Assembly: GCF_000183425.1 (NCBI RefSeq)
Contig: NC_014759.1
Location: 3,379,001 to 3,443,000, forward strand
DNA length: 64,000 nucleotides
From: Marivirga tractuosa DSM 4126
Lineage (GTDB): Bacteria; Bacteroidota; Bacteroidia; Cytophagales; Cyclobacteriaceae
Direction: 5' to 3'
Shown: piece after piece, positions 37,235-45,845 of the stretch
Position numbering within the stretch: position 1 is the first letter of the stretch
Layout: the number at the start of each line of letters is the position of its first letter
Made by a program: the position numbers and the translations under genes
The notes under the pieces: generated by a model
What the model was told of the DNA's origin: nothing
The model's input: the letters and a program-made list of their open reading frames with translations, nothing else
The model's database searches: none

Positions 37235-37660
37235 TTAATCATCACTTTCTCCTTTGTTAGCAAGGTGGGTTTGAATTTCTTCAAAAGCCATATCCATTTC
37301 ATTGAAATCGTAAGGAGATTTAATAAAACGAGCAAATTTAGCGGAATCAATAATAGGTGTTTTGATTATCTGTGGGTGGTCTTTCATAAGTTGTAAAAGG
37401 TCATGATCGTCAAAATCTTTACCTTTCAACACATCTTTGTAATAGTCATTGTTTTCATCGATTAGCTCCTTAACAGATACTTCAAGTTTAGTGGCAAGTT
37501 CAGCCCATTGTCGCTCAGTTAAGAATTCTTTATTTAAATCAATAGCATTGATATAATGCTGGTCTAAAGATTTTGCATAACCGAATGCCTCTCGTTCTTT
37601 TATTTGAGTGCTATTATAAATAAACTTGATTTCCATATCTGATTTTTTATTCGATTCCAT
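37235..37660 (-). CDS. ArsC/Spx-family thioredoxin-like protein lacking cysteine
   Basis: A 141-residue small protein. The IKFIYNSTQIKEREAFGYAKSL start and the later DHDLLQLMKDHPQIIKTPIID segment resemble the ArsC/Spx/YffB fold, where the first strand is normally followed by a catalytic cysteine (NPxCS). Here that position is Ser/Thr and the protein has no cysteine at all. Reductase activity is therefore unlikely; a binding or regulatory role is more probable. An alternative ATG lies eight codons downstream. It converges with the dual-membrane gene, separated by 13 bp. Confidence 0.7.
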   Translation of the reverse strand: MESNKKSDMEIKFIYNSTQIKEREAFGYAKSLDQHYINAIDLNKEFLTERQWAELATKLEVSVKELIDENNDYYKDVLKGKDFDDHDLLQLMKDHPQIIKTPIIDSAKFARFIKSPYDFNEMDMAFEEIQTHLANKGESDD

Positions 37661-37726
37661 ACTAATAAAACTGTCTAGAAAGTTTGATGTTTCAAAAAAT
37701 AAAAAACATTTGAAAAAGTATATAAA

Positions 37727-37759
37727 AAAAGCCCTGTTATCTTAATTAACAGAGCTTTT
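37727..37759 (-). terminator. Terminator of the third SusC/SusD operon
   Basis: Read on the minus strand, AAAAGCTCTGTTA, a seven-base loop and TAACAGGGCTTTT form a stem with one mismatch, ending in a T-run. It lies 24 bp after the susD stop. Confidence 0.85.
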
Positions 37760-37782
37760 CCATAATTTCATTTATTGATCTT

Positions 37783-39258
37783 TTACTCTACCAACCAAAT
37801 GGAAGCGTTGATGTCATTAGAGCCACCTAGTCTATCAACTGCCTCATTATAGTTTTCAGAATTTAAGCTTTGCTCCTGTCCTGGATATCTAAATCTCACC
37901 GGTAAATTGTCATTGTTTAGATTGTCACATGGAGCATCTAAAAATGGAATACCATTAAAGCTATTTCCACTTTCAACATACCATCTTCGGACTTCGAAAA
38001 ATGGTTCCATACCAGTAAAATATAGAGATAACCATTTTTGTTCCCATATATCAGTAGCAGTAGAATAAGCTACACCTGAATTAGTGTAATAATCATTAAA
38101 ATCATTATACCCAAAAGGAGTGTAGTTTACTTGATAGTACGCCATTGATGCTTCGATACCAGCTCGATAGTGAGTTTCTATATCATCATTTATCCAACCT
38201 TTTGCAGCCGCTTCTGCCAATAAGAATTCTACCTCTGAATAGGTCATGATAATACCATTGGCATTGCCGATTCCTAGATCACTGGCTAGCGTTTGTGCTC
38301 CATCATTATAATAGGCTGCCCCAAGTCTTGAACCAGATTTTCCGCATGAACCTGCACCACTGACAGCGCCTGAAAACTCAGGATTATTGTAGTCATCGTT
38401 ATCAGGTCTCGCATATCTGGATAATCTCGGATCTCCGTAAGTTTCCATCACCGTTAGAGATGTTTCACTTATGGCAACGGCATCAAAATCACCAGTTTTT
38501 AGTGGAATTAGAGGGAATTCATTTGGAAATGTATTAAGGTAATCTAATACCGCATTGTCATCATTTGATGTAAATATATTACCAGATGATACTATGTTAC
38601 TAAACTGGCTTTCTGCATTGCTGATTTTATCACCTGCAGTCATTAATAATCTTAATCTTAACGAATTAGCTAGTTTTTGCCACTTAGTCGCATCTCCGCT
38701 GTAGAGTATGTCGCCTTCAATACTTCCACTCCCGTTTGCTAATAAATCACTTGCTCTATCCAATTCCGCAAGAATATCATTATAAATGGATTCTTGAGTA
38801 TCATAAGCAGGTGTTAAATTATTATCATCACCTGTTATCGCCTCGGAATAAGGAATATCACCATATGCATTGGTAAGATTAGCAAATATCCAAGATTTAA
38901 GAACAATGGCAGCTGCTTCTTGCTGCTCATTACCAGCTTCAATTGCCTCCGTTTCTACACCTTTTACATCAGTTAAACTGCCATACAGACCTTCCCAAAA
39001 TGTAGGAAAAGCATTCCAATTATAGGTGTCCGCTTCTGTCCTCAGGGTCTTAGAAGTCAATTGAGCAATATTATTTCCTAATAAAAAGGATTCATTCACC
39101 ATTGTATTCACACTTTGACGAATAGCTGATGGCATCAGCACACTAGGTGAGACATCAGTTGGCTCATTAGGGTTTTCATTAAATTCTTCAAATTCTTCGC
39201 ATGAAGTAAAAACAAAAACCCCGATAAATAGTAAAATTATTTTTTCGAGTATTTTCAT
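37783..39258 (-). CDS. SusD/RagB-family outer membrane lipoprotein (SusD-like)
   Basis: A lipoprotein of 491 residues if started at ATG 39258, giving a compact signal peptide and lipobox (FTSC, Cys20). Upstream in-frame TTG 39291 or ATG 39285 would add up to 11 residues. FEEFNENPNEPTDV at the mature N-terminus and EVEFLLAEAAAKGW with WLSLYFTGMEPFFEVRRW near the C-terminus are typical of the family. It is the lid partner of the SusC directly upstream. Confidence 0.92.
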   Translation of the reverse strand: MKILEKIILLFIGVFVFTSCEEFEEFNENPNEPTDVSPSVLMPSAIRQSVNTMVNESFLLGNNIAQLTSKTLRTEADTYNWNAFPTFWEGLYGSLTDVKGVETEAIEAGNEQQEAAAIVLKSWIFANLTNAYGDIPYSEAITGDDNNLTPAYDTQESIYNDILAELDRASDLLANGSGSIEGDILYSGDATKWQKLANSLRLRLLMTAGDKISNAESQFSNIVSSGNIFTSNDDNAVLDYLNTFPNEFPLIPLKTGDFDAVAISETSLTVMETYGDPRLSRYARPDNDDYNNPEFSGAVSGAGSCGKSGSRLGAAYYNDGAQTLASDLGIGNANGIIMTYSEVEFLLAEAAAKGWINDDIETHYRAGIEASMAYYQVNYTPFGYNDFNDYYTNSGVAYSTATDIWEQKWLSLYFTGMEPFFEVRRWYVESGNSFNGIPFLDAPCDNLNNDNLPVRFRYPGQEQSLNSENYNEAVDRLGGSNDINASIWLVE

Positions 39259-39295
39259 ATCTATAATATTTTTAAAATTTTTCATAGTCAATGAT

Positions 39296-42200
39296 TTAGA
39301 AGCTTAGATTTATATTCACACCATAGCTTCTGGTTGAAGGTAACTGAGTACTTTCAAATCCATTTACAAAGATTCCATTCCTGATTGAATAGGTTTCAGG
39401 ATCAATAGTAGGTACTTTTGAAAATAGTAGTAAATTCCTACCAATTAGCGATACTCTAGCACTGCTTAAACCTAGATTCTTTATTAAATCTGTTGGTAAA
39501 TCATAACCAATTTTTAATTCTCTAAGCTTGAAATATGTAGCGTCATGAGTAGCGGCTTCGATATTATCTCTGTTGAATCCATTACCATAGAAGTTATAGA
39601 AATAGCCTGTATAATTTGCTCCGCCTATTGGTACAACAACATCATTTTCAACCAAATTACCATCCCCGTCACGTTTCCAACCTGGTCCAACTACTCCACC
39701 TTCTTGCTCTAGCGTGTAAACCGGATCTCCGTTTCCATCATAAGAAACTGAATAAATGGTTCTTCCCTCTAAAGAGGAGAGCGCTAAATTAGGGTCGTTA
39801 TTATTCTTGATAGCACCACTCGTATTATATAGGGCATGAGATCTATTGTATATTCTACCCCCTATTTGGCCATCAAATAGGAAACTGAAATTCAATCTTT
39901 TGTATTGAAAGGAGTTATTTATACCCAATCGTAAGTCTGGTTGAAAACTCCCAGCTGAAACCTTCTCTTCTGTATTTAGAGGAAGGCCATTTTCATGAAT
40001 TACTCTGCCATCTGGCCCTCTCTGAAACCCTAAACCGTACAATTGTCCGAGGAGTTTACCTTCTTCTGCAACATATTCTAAATCAGCACCACCTTCATCA
40101 CCTGGGAAAACGTCAGCTACGATAGAATATCTTCCACTTTGAATTACATCTGGTAAGGATTCTACAATAGCTCTATTGCGACCGGCATTTACTGTAACAT
40201 CCCAACTGAAATCATTATTTTCAACAACTCTTGCAGCCAACATTAATTCTAGTCCTGAGTTTCTAATCTCACCGCCATTTGTTAAGTTAAAGTCATATCC
40301 ACTAGTTCTTGCAATAGGAAGACGAATCACCTGATCGAAACTTAACATGTTATAGTAGGTGAAATCTACTCTATATCTGCCTTTTGCAAGTCTTACATCA
40401 AATCCGACTTCTGTTGCTCGGGTTCTCTCATTCTTAAGATTAGGATCTGCAATTGTTCGGCTAGTAGTAAAAGCTGCTTGACCACCGAAGGCTGCTTGAG
40501 GAGTAAATGTATTACCAAAGGCGTACGGAGGAGCACCATTTCCCACTTCAGCATAAGACCCTTTCAATTTTACGAAAGAAAATGGCTGTGGCATATCAAT
40601 TAAGTCCGATAATATAGCACTTGCTGCTACTGATGGGTATCCAAAGCTATAATTAGAATTTTCAATACCCTGGATCGGGCTTACTAAGGTACTATTCCAG
40701 TCATTTCTATAAGATGCATCTAAAAACAAGCTGTTTAAATAGCTCAAAGTAAACGTTCCGAATAAGCTGTTGATTCCTGTTCTTGTTTTCTGAGATTCAA
40801 CTAATACTCCTGATCTTGCATTTGTTAAAGAATAAACGCTTGGGCCTGTGCCAAAAACCTCTAATTGAGGATTGTTAGCTATTAAGTTATCTGCCTCTTG
40901 GCGCATTATATTACCACCTATTTTAACATCAATGTCAAAATCAGAGTAATTTTCAACGTCTGTGTGATAACCTACTAAGAACTCAGCATTGGTTTCATAA
41001 AATGAAATTTCATCTTCTCGGTAGCTACCTAATAAAACTCCTTTTGTAGAAGGAGCCCTTCTGTATTGTCTGCCTTCATTTAAGACATCAGCTCCATATC
41101 TAAATCTTGCGCTAAAGTTCTTATTGAATTCATATTCTATTTTAGTGTTAGCAATAAACCTACTGCTTTGGAAAGAGTTAGTATTCTCATTGGCAATCAA
41201 CCAAGGGTTATTTACCCATAAATCTTCCACATATCTCTGTTGAACACCTTCTTGCCCTGGTTCCCAATAATCTCTTAAGTCATCAATTTCCACTTGTCTT
41301 GGATACCACAACCAGCCATACATAACAGATGATGATTCGTCATAACCAGCATTTGGTATGTTTCCCGAACTAGAATTTACATACATGGTATTAACTCTAG
41401 CTTTCAATTTGTCATCCAAAAATCTTCTACCAACACTCATTTGTACAGTATTCCTCTGCAAATTAGTATTTGGAACTATGCCTTCATTGTTTAAATTGGT
41501 ATAGGAAATTCTCGCATCTCCATCTTCTGTGCTATTATTCAGCGCAATGTTATTGATCGAAGTAAAGCCTGTTCTGAAGAAATTTCTTACGTTGTCTGGA
41601 GCTGGAGTAAAAGGGACTGCCTCTCCGTTAGAATTAAACTGCTTGATTTCTTGCCCATTCATTCTTGGACCCCAGTTTTCCCCATAAGCCTCATAGTATT
41701 CATTATCGCCTATGTAATTTGAGCCATCCAGGTAGCTATATTTACCGCCACCGCCAAATCCAAATTCATTTTGGAAATCAGGAAGCTTTAATACGCTTTC
41801 GAACATATTACTGGAATTTACTTCCAGTCCCCATTCGCCATCTGCGTCTGCACCTGTTTTGGTTTCAATTAAGATAACACCATCTGCTGCACGTGAACCA
41901 TATAAAGCGGATGCTGCAGGACCTTTGAGAACATTAATTGATTGAATATCATCTGAATTAACAATCTGTGATGCATTACCAAAGTCAATTGTAGTAGAAC
42001 CATTCAAACCATCATCAAAACTATAAAGGTCATTAGTGATTGGCATACCATTCACAACATATAATGGTTGGTTATTACCTAGAAGGGATGCAGTACCTCT
42101 AATGTTAACGTTGGCTGATGCAGTAGGGCCATTACCACTTCCTGTTATGTACACGCCAGAAAGCTTTCCAGCTAACGCATTCATCGGGTTGTTGGATTTT

Positions 42201-42613
42201 ACATCAGATACCTGTCTGCTATCTACTTGCTGAACAGAATATCCTAATGCCTTTTCTTCTCTTTCAACACCTAAAGCAGTTACTACAACTTCACCTAGCT
42301 GTTTCACATCTTCTTTAAGAGTTACATCAACAACTGATTTCGAACCAACTTTAACTTGTTTCTTTTTGTATCCAATGGCACTGAATACCAATGTTGCATC
42401 TTGTGATTGAACTTCGATTTTATATTTGCCTTCAAAATCAGTTACTGCACCATTTTGTGTGCCTTTAATTAGGACTGTTGCTCCTGGGATTCCTGATCCC
42501 GAAGCCTCCGTTACACTACCACTTACTACACGTTCTTGTGCATGCAAGTTTTCATAAGATAAGATTGAGAGGGTAAAACAGATGAGCAATACCCGTAAGT
42601 AGATTTTTCTCAT
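39296..42613 (-). CDS. SusC/RagA-family TonB-linked outer membrane receptor
   Basis: A 1105-residue receptor. Signal peptide 1-25 (ends LHAQ), carboxypeptidase-regulatory-like domain (about 28-105, GSGIPGATVLIKGTQNG), plug (about 120-250, MNALAGKLSGVYI, PLYVVNGMPI, YGSRAADGVILIET) and a large barrel ending in INLSF. It is more distantly related to the two plus-strand SusC proteins, and its signal-peptide DNA is different. A well-formed promoter lies about 60 bp upstream. Confidence 0.95.
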   Translation of the reverse strand: MRKIYLRVLLICFTLSILSYENLHAQERVVSGSVTEASGSGIPGATVLIKGTQNGAVTDFEGKYKIEVQSQDATLVFSAIGYKKKQVKVGSKSVVDVTLKEDVKQLGEVVVTALGVEREEKALGYSVQQVDSRQVSDVKSNNPMNALAGKLSGVYITGSGNGPTASANVNIRGTASLLGNNQPLYVVNGMPITNDLYSFDDGLNGSTTIDFGNASQIVNSDDIQSINVLKGPAASALYGSRAADGVILIETKTGADADGEWGLEVNSSNMFESVLKLPDFQNEFGFGGGGKYSYLDGSNYIGDNEYYEAYGENWGPRMNGQEIKQFNSNGEAVPFTPAPDNVRNFFRTGFTSINNIALNNSTEDGDARISYTNLNNEGIVPNTNLQRNTVQMSVGRRFLDDKLKARVNTMYVNSSSGNIPNAGYDESSSVMYGWLWYPRQVEIDDLRDYWEPGQEGVQQRYVEDLWVNNPWLIANENTNSFQSSRFIANTKIEYEFNKNFSARFRYGADVLNEGRQYRRAPSTKGVLLGSYREDEISFYETNAEFLVGYHTDVENYSDFDIDVKIGGNIMRQEADNLIANNPQLEVFGTGPSVYSLTNARSGVLVESQKTRTGINSLFGTFTLSYLNSLFLDASYRNDWNSTLVSPIQGIENSNYSFGYPSVAASAILSDLIDMPQPFSFVKLKGSYAEVGNGAPPYAFGNTFTPQAAFGGQAAFTTSRTIADPNLKNERTRATEVGFDVRLAKGRYRVDFTYYNMLSFDQVIRLPIARTSGYDFNLTNGGEIRNSGLELMLAARVVENNDFSWDVTVNAGRNRAIVESLPDVIQSGRYSIVADVFPGDEGGADLEYVAEEGKLLGQLYGLGFQRGPDGRVIHENGLPLNTEEKVSAGSFQPDLRLGINNSFQYKRLNFSFLFDGQIGGRIYNRSHALYNTSGAIKNNNDPNLALSSLEGRTIYSVSYDGNGDPVYTLEQEGGVVGPGWKRDGDGNLVENDVVVPIGGANYTGYFYNFYGNGFNRDNIEAATHDATYFKLRELKIGYDLPTDLIKNLGLSSARVSLIGRNLLLFSKVPTIDPETYSIRNGIFVNGFESTQLPSTRSYGVNINLSF

Positions 42614-42671
42614 AGTTAATTAGCTTTTAGATTAAAAAAATAATTTTCTTGCTTATTGACCAATCGAAATG

Positions 42672-42702
42672 CAAAGCTATTTAAAAAAATAGAGCATTAA
42701 AA
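42672..42702 (-). promoter_or_regulatory. Bacteroidota-type promoter of the third SusC operon
   Basis: On the minus strand TTTT, exactly 19 bases, then TAGCTTTG (42679-42672), a perfect TAnnTTTG box. A leader of about 50 bases would precede the ATG at 42613. Confidence 0.5.
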
Positions 42703-42879
42703 AGAGCCTCGGATTATAAGTGATTTAGAGCTCACTTGACTATTCTTGTATTTTGAATTAATCCGAAAATTACCTGATAAGGTACTTAATATAGCACTCT
42801 AACTAATTAAAAGCAAAGATGTTCCAACATATTATGGTTTTATGTGGAATCTTAAGGATTATTTATAGAGACGGTCTTG

Positions 42880-43584
42880 TTAAAAAACTGGAATTCTAAA
42901 TTTAATGAAAAGATTGAATTCGGGATTTAATTTGATGTTGGTCTGGCCGTATCCGGGGATGTTTTTGACTTGAAAAAGATCGAAATCATCATAGTCCTGA
43001 ATAGATTTTAAACGAAATTTAAATCCTATGGAAAGGAAATCAGGTATGTCTTTTTTTCTGATCTGACGTATTTTCTTTTCAGATGTTAAAACAAATTCAA
43101 ACCAGCTAGCACTGAGGTTTTCTCGAATAAGTTCCCCTGTCTCATTTTCAAATATAGGGTTTCCGATCTCATAGTTTATAGACTCGTTAAAGGATGATTG
43201 TGCATATCTTAATCCCAGTAAAAGGAAATTGTTGGGGATAACAGTCATATGATAATCAAACCCTATTCGGTAATAATTTCCTTCTGATTTATACTCTGAG
43301 TTTTTATAGGCTTCTTTAGGGGTCAATTCAGCTATGCCATATTCTCCAATTAAAGATACCTTATCTAAGATTCTAAAGTTTATAGCTCCTTCCCATTTTT
43401 CGCTTTCATCAATTAGTAAAGTGTGCAGTTTTAGATAATCAAAAGCAAAGCCAACACTTAGTTTTTGAGCCTTTTCAATATTTTCAGATTCACTTGTTTC
43501 CACAGCAGTTGAATCTTGCGCTTTGGCTTGATTCATCACGAATGGAAAAATTAAAATCAGGTATAATAATTTATATTTCAACAT
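42880..43584 (-). CDS. Predicted outer membrane beta-barrel protein, DUF6048-like
   Basis: Started at ATG 43584 this is a 234-residue exported protein with a signal peptide ending NQAKAQ. It consists of alternating beta strands (LSVGFAFDYLKLHTLL, YYRIGFDYHMTVI, FLSIGFKFRLKSI) and a terminal FRIPVF, as in small outer-membrane barrels. It resembles, from memory, the DUF6048 family. The start overlaps the end of the preceding lipoprotein gene by 14 bp, so the two are translationally coupled. An upstream ATG at 43599 is possible. The function is unknown. Confidence 0.65.
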   Translation of the reverse strand: MLKYKLLYLILIFPFVMNQAKAQDSTAVETSESENIEKAQKLSVGFAFDYLKLHTLLIDESEKWEGAINFRILDKVSLIGEYGIAELTPKEAYKNSEYKSEGNYYRIGFDYHMTVIPNNFLLLGLRYAQSSFNESINYEIGNPIFENETGELIRENLSASWFEFVLTSEKKIRQIRKKDIPDFLSIGFKFRLKSIQDYDDFDLFQVKNIPGYGQTNIKLNPEFNLFIKFRIPVF

Positions 43585-44206
43585 AAATTTCAAGCTCATT
43601 ACTGATACATTCTGATATTGGTGCGCAACCATATGGGCCTCTTAATGAATCAAATTGATGTTCAATCACTTCCAGTTGTTTAACAGATTTTGTGATTTTA
43701 TTATTGATGACAGTATCGTTCAATTCATAGCTTATTTTAAGCTGATGGGTAGTATCAGCAAATTCTATTTGGAAAACATAATCAGATTCAGTCTGCTTTG
43801 TATTGATAGGTATTCTAAATTTTTTCAAACTATCTCCACCATTTCTATTCTCAAAAAGATTAGATTCTCCATTTATTGAGGCTATACTAATCGTTTTTTC
43901 TTTTGTTGTTGTAATTAATGCATTAATTAAGGCTAAAGAGTCAGCTTTTATTGCTCTAAGATTATTTAAAGAATCGACTACTGGTGCATTCCCCGGGTCA
44001 TCAAGTTCATCGTCAACATCCTTTATCTCATCTGATAATCTTTCTTTATATTCACCTAAAGTATCTAATGATGTTTGGTTTAGAATAATTAAATTAAAAT
44101 AAGGGTAAGCATTTTCGGGTCCGCAATCACCACAGGGCTCACATGCCCAAAATAAACCCAATCCTAAAATAATAGCCGTAAAAGATTTGATGGCAGTTTT
44201 AATCAT
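43571..44206 (-). CDS. Lipoprotein, probable partner of the downstream barrel protein
   Basis: Started at ATG 44206 this 211-residue protein has a signal peptide with lipobox (FWAC) followed at once by a cysteine-rich EPCGDCGPEN. A helical stretch (about 50-95) and beta-rich C-terminal half ending CAPISECISNELEIYVEI follow. Longer readings from 44308 lack a signal sequence at the N-terminus and overlap the DUF4159 gene. It resembles the lipoproteins that accompany DUF6048 proteins (DUF6452 type) in Bacteroidota; this is from memory and uncertain. Confidence 0.6.
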   Translation of the reverse strand: MIKTAIKSFTAIILGLGLFWACEPCGDCGPENAYPYFNLIILNQTSLDTLGEYKERLSDEIKDVDDELDDPGNAPVVDSLNNLRAIKADSLALINALITTTKEKTISIASINGESNLFENRNGGDSLKKFRIPINTKQTESDYVFQIEFADTTHQLKISYELNDTVINNKITKSVKQLEVIEHQFDSLRGPYGCAPISECISNELEIYVEI

Positions 44207-44288
44207 GGCTGCAAAATTAAGCTTTCTTATGGATTTTTTTCTCATTAATAAGTTTGTTCTAAATATTTTAGGAGAACATGCTTCAATA

Positions 44289-44948
44289 CTAATCTTGTGT
44301 GAATGCAAAACTTATAATATTTGCACCCATTTTCAAAGCTTTCAGTCTTACAGATTCCGGATCTTTATGGATACTTTGATCCTCCCAGCCATTCCCCAAA
44401 TCGCTTTCATAAGAATAAAAACATACTACTCGTCCTTCATAAATTATGCCAAATCCTTGCGCTGGTTTTCCGTCATGTTCATGAATTTTTGGTAGGCCAG
44501 CTTCAAACTTAAATTTTTGATGATAAATAGGATGGTCAAAAGGTATTTCCACAAAATCTGATTCAGGAAATACTTTTTTCATTTCTAACCTAATAAATTG
44601 ATCCAGTCCATAATTATCATCAATATGGAGAAATCCACCCGAAATCAGATAATTTCTTAGATTTTGAGCCTCATCATCGGAAAACACTACATTTCCATGA
44701 CCTGTCATGTAAACATATGGGTATTGGTAGATCTCTTTGCTGCCTACTTCTACTACATAATCCTTATTATCTAATGGAACATTTAATTCCTGTTCGCAAA
44801 AATCAATTAAATTAGGTAGAGCAGTTTTATTGGCATACCAGTCTCCACCTCCATTGTATTTCAATTTGGCTATTTTAACCTCCTGTGAATAGCCTGAATA
44901 AAAACTTAAGAGTAGAAGGGCTAATATGATGGAAATGTAGTTTTTCAT
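44289..44948 (-). CDS. DUF4159 domain-containing secreted protein
   Basis: A 219-residue exported protein (signal peptide ending SGYSQ). The KIAKLKYNGGGDWYAN opening, the YPYVYMTGHGNVVFSDDEA segment and GGFLHIDDNYGLD match DUF4159, a flavodoxin/glutamine-amidotransferase-like fold found in secreted Bacteroidota and myxobacterial proteins. The ending GANIISFAFTQD is complete. Its function is unknown. It is downstream of a HAD phosphatase gene (33 bp) on the same strand. Confidence 0.85.
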   Translation of the reverse strand: MKNYISIILALLLLSFYSGYSQEVKIAKLKYNGGGDWYANKTALPNLIDFCEQELNVPLDNKDYVVEVGSKEIYQYPYVYMTGHGNVVFSDDEAQNLRNYLISGGFLHIDDNYGLDQFIRLEMKKVFPESDFVEIPFDHPIYHQKFKFEAGLPKIHEHDGKPAQGFGIIYEGRVVCFYSYESDLGNGWEDQSIHKDPESVRLKALKMGANIISFAFTQD

Positions 44949-44981
44949 TTTTTTAACTGATTGTACTTCTGTTTAATTGAA

Positions 44982-45635
44982 CTAAGAGACAGCATTTAAT
45001 TCTTGGAAATCCTTGATTTTCATCAATAATCCATCGGGCAATTCTTCTTTTTTCAAGGATGTAAATAAACCGATTACATCCATTCCAGCTCTTTTAGCAG
45101 ATTCAATGCCAGCAAGCGCATCTTCCAATACAACGCATTTTTCAGGAGAAATATTCAGTTCCTCAGCCGCTTTTAAATAAATCTGTGGATCTGGTTTTCC
45201 TTTGACAACCATTGTGCTGTCTATCACTGCATCGAAATATTCTCTAATATTTAGTCCGTCTAGTGTGAAATCTGCATTGGCAGTAATGGCTGAAGTAGCA
45301 ACAGCCATTTTTAATCCTGCTTTTTTAGCTAAAGGTAAGAACTCCATCAAACCAGAAGTTGGGGCTAAATTAGCCCTATATAAATCTCTATAGATTTTCT
45401 CTTTTTCCTCTGCCAATCGCATCACTTCTGTATGATCAGCCTCAGGTTTTAATTCTAATATTACTTCTTGAATGGTTCTTCCATTATAATGATTTTGGAA
45501 TTCTTCATCTGTAACTTCTTTTCCAAATTGCTTCAAAAACTGCTTTAAAGCTTCAATATGATAGGAGATATTATCAATTATAACACCATCCATATCAAAT
45601 ATGATGGCTTTTTTGTTAGAAAAAATACTGTGCAT
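44982..45635 (-). CDS. HAD-superfamily phosphatase, beta-phosphoglucomutase-like
   Basis: A 217-residue cytosolic enzyme when started at ATG 45635; an extension to 45668 adds 11 hydrophobic residues of no obvious role. Motif I FDMDGVIIDN, motif II VATSA, motif III lysine in KGKPDPQIYL and motif IV LEDALAGIESAKRAG are all present, with the alpha-helical cap between I and II. This is the pattern of small sugar-phosphate phosphatases or mutases; the exact substrate cannot be read. Confidence 0.88.
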   Translation of the reverse strand: MHSIFSNKKAIIFDMDGVIIDNISYHIEALKQFLKQFGKEVTDEEFQNHYNGRTIQEVILELKPEADHTEVMRLAEEKEKIYRDLYRANLAPTSGLMEFLPLAKKAGLKMAVATSAITANADFTLDGLNIREYFDAVIDSTMVVKGKPDPQIYLKAAEELNISPEKCVVLEDALAGIESAKRAGMDVIGLFTSLKKEELPDGLLMKIKDFQELNAVS

Positions 45636-45719
45636 GTGTTCATTTTTAAAGAATACGAAATAAGGCAAAATACTCTTAAATACCGTATTGAGCTGTGATT
45701 TTCTTGTGATTAAATCAAT

Positions 45720-45740
45720 ATTAACTTAGCTTAAGTTAAT
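45720..45740. promoter_or_regulatory. Palindrome between the HAD and porin genes, possible operator
   Basis: ATTAACTT, five bases AGCTT, AAGTTAAT: a perfect eight-base inverted repeat in the divergent intergenic region, about 105 bp before the porin ATG. It could be a repressor or activator site for the osmolyte operon. Confidence 0.35.
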
Positions 45741-45845
45741 TAGTTACTTAATCCAAATAGTAAGTGAAATAGTGCTTATCTAAACATTTTGCTTTTCAAT
45801 GCATTATTATAGGTAGCGTATTTTTTCAATTCTAATAATCTAGAT

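Noticed and set aside
39259..39291. Upstream TTG/ATG starts of the third susD
   Set aside because: They push the lipobox cysteine beyond the usual distance; the ATG at 39258 gives a standard signal peptide. Not fully excluded.
43655..44495. Plus-strand frames opposite the minus-strand lipoprotein and DUF4159 genes
   Set aside because: They are antisense shadows of genes with clear signal peptides and family motifs.
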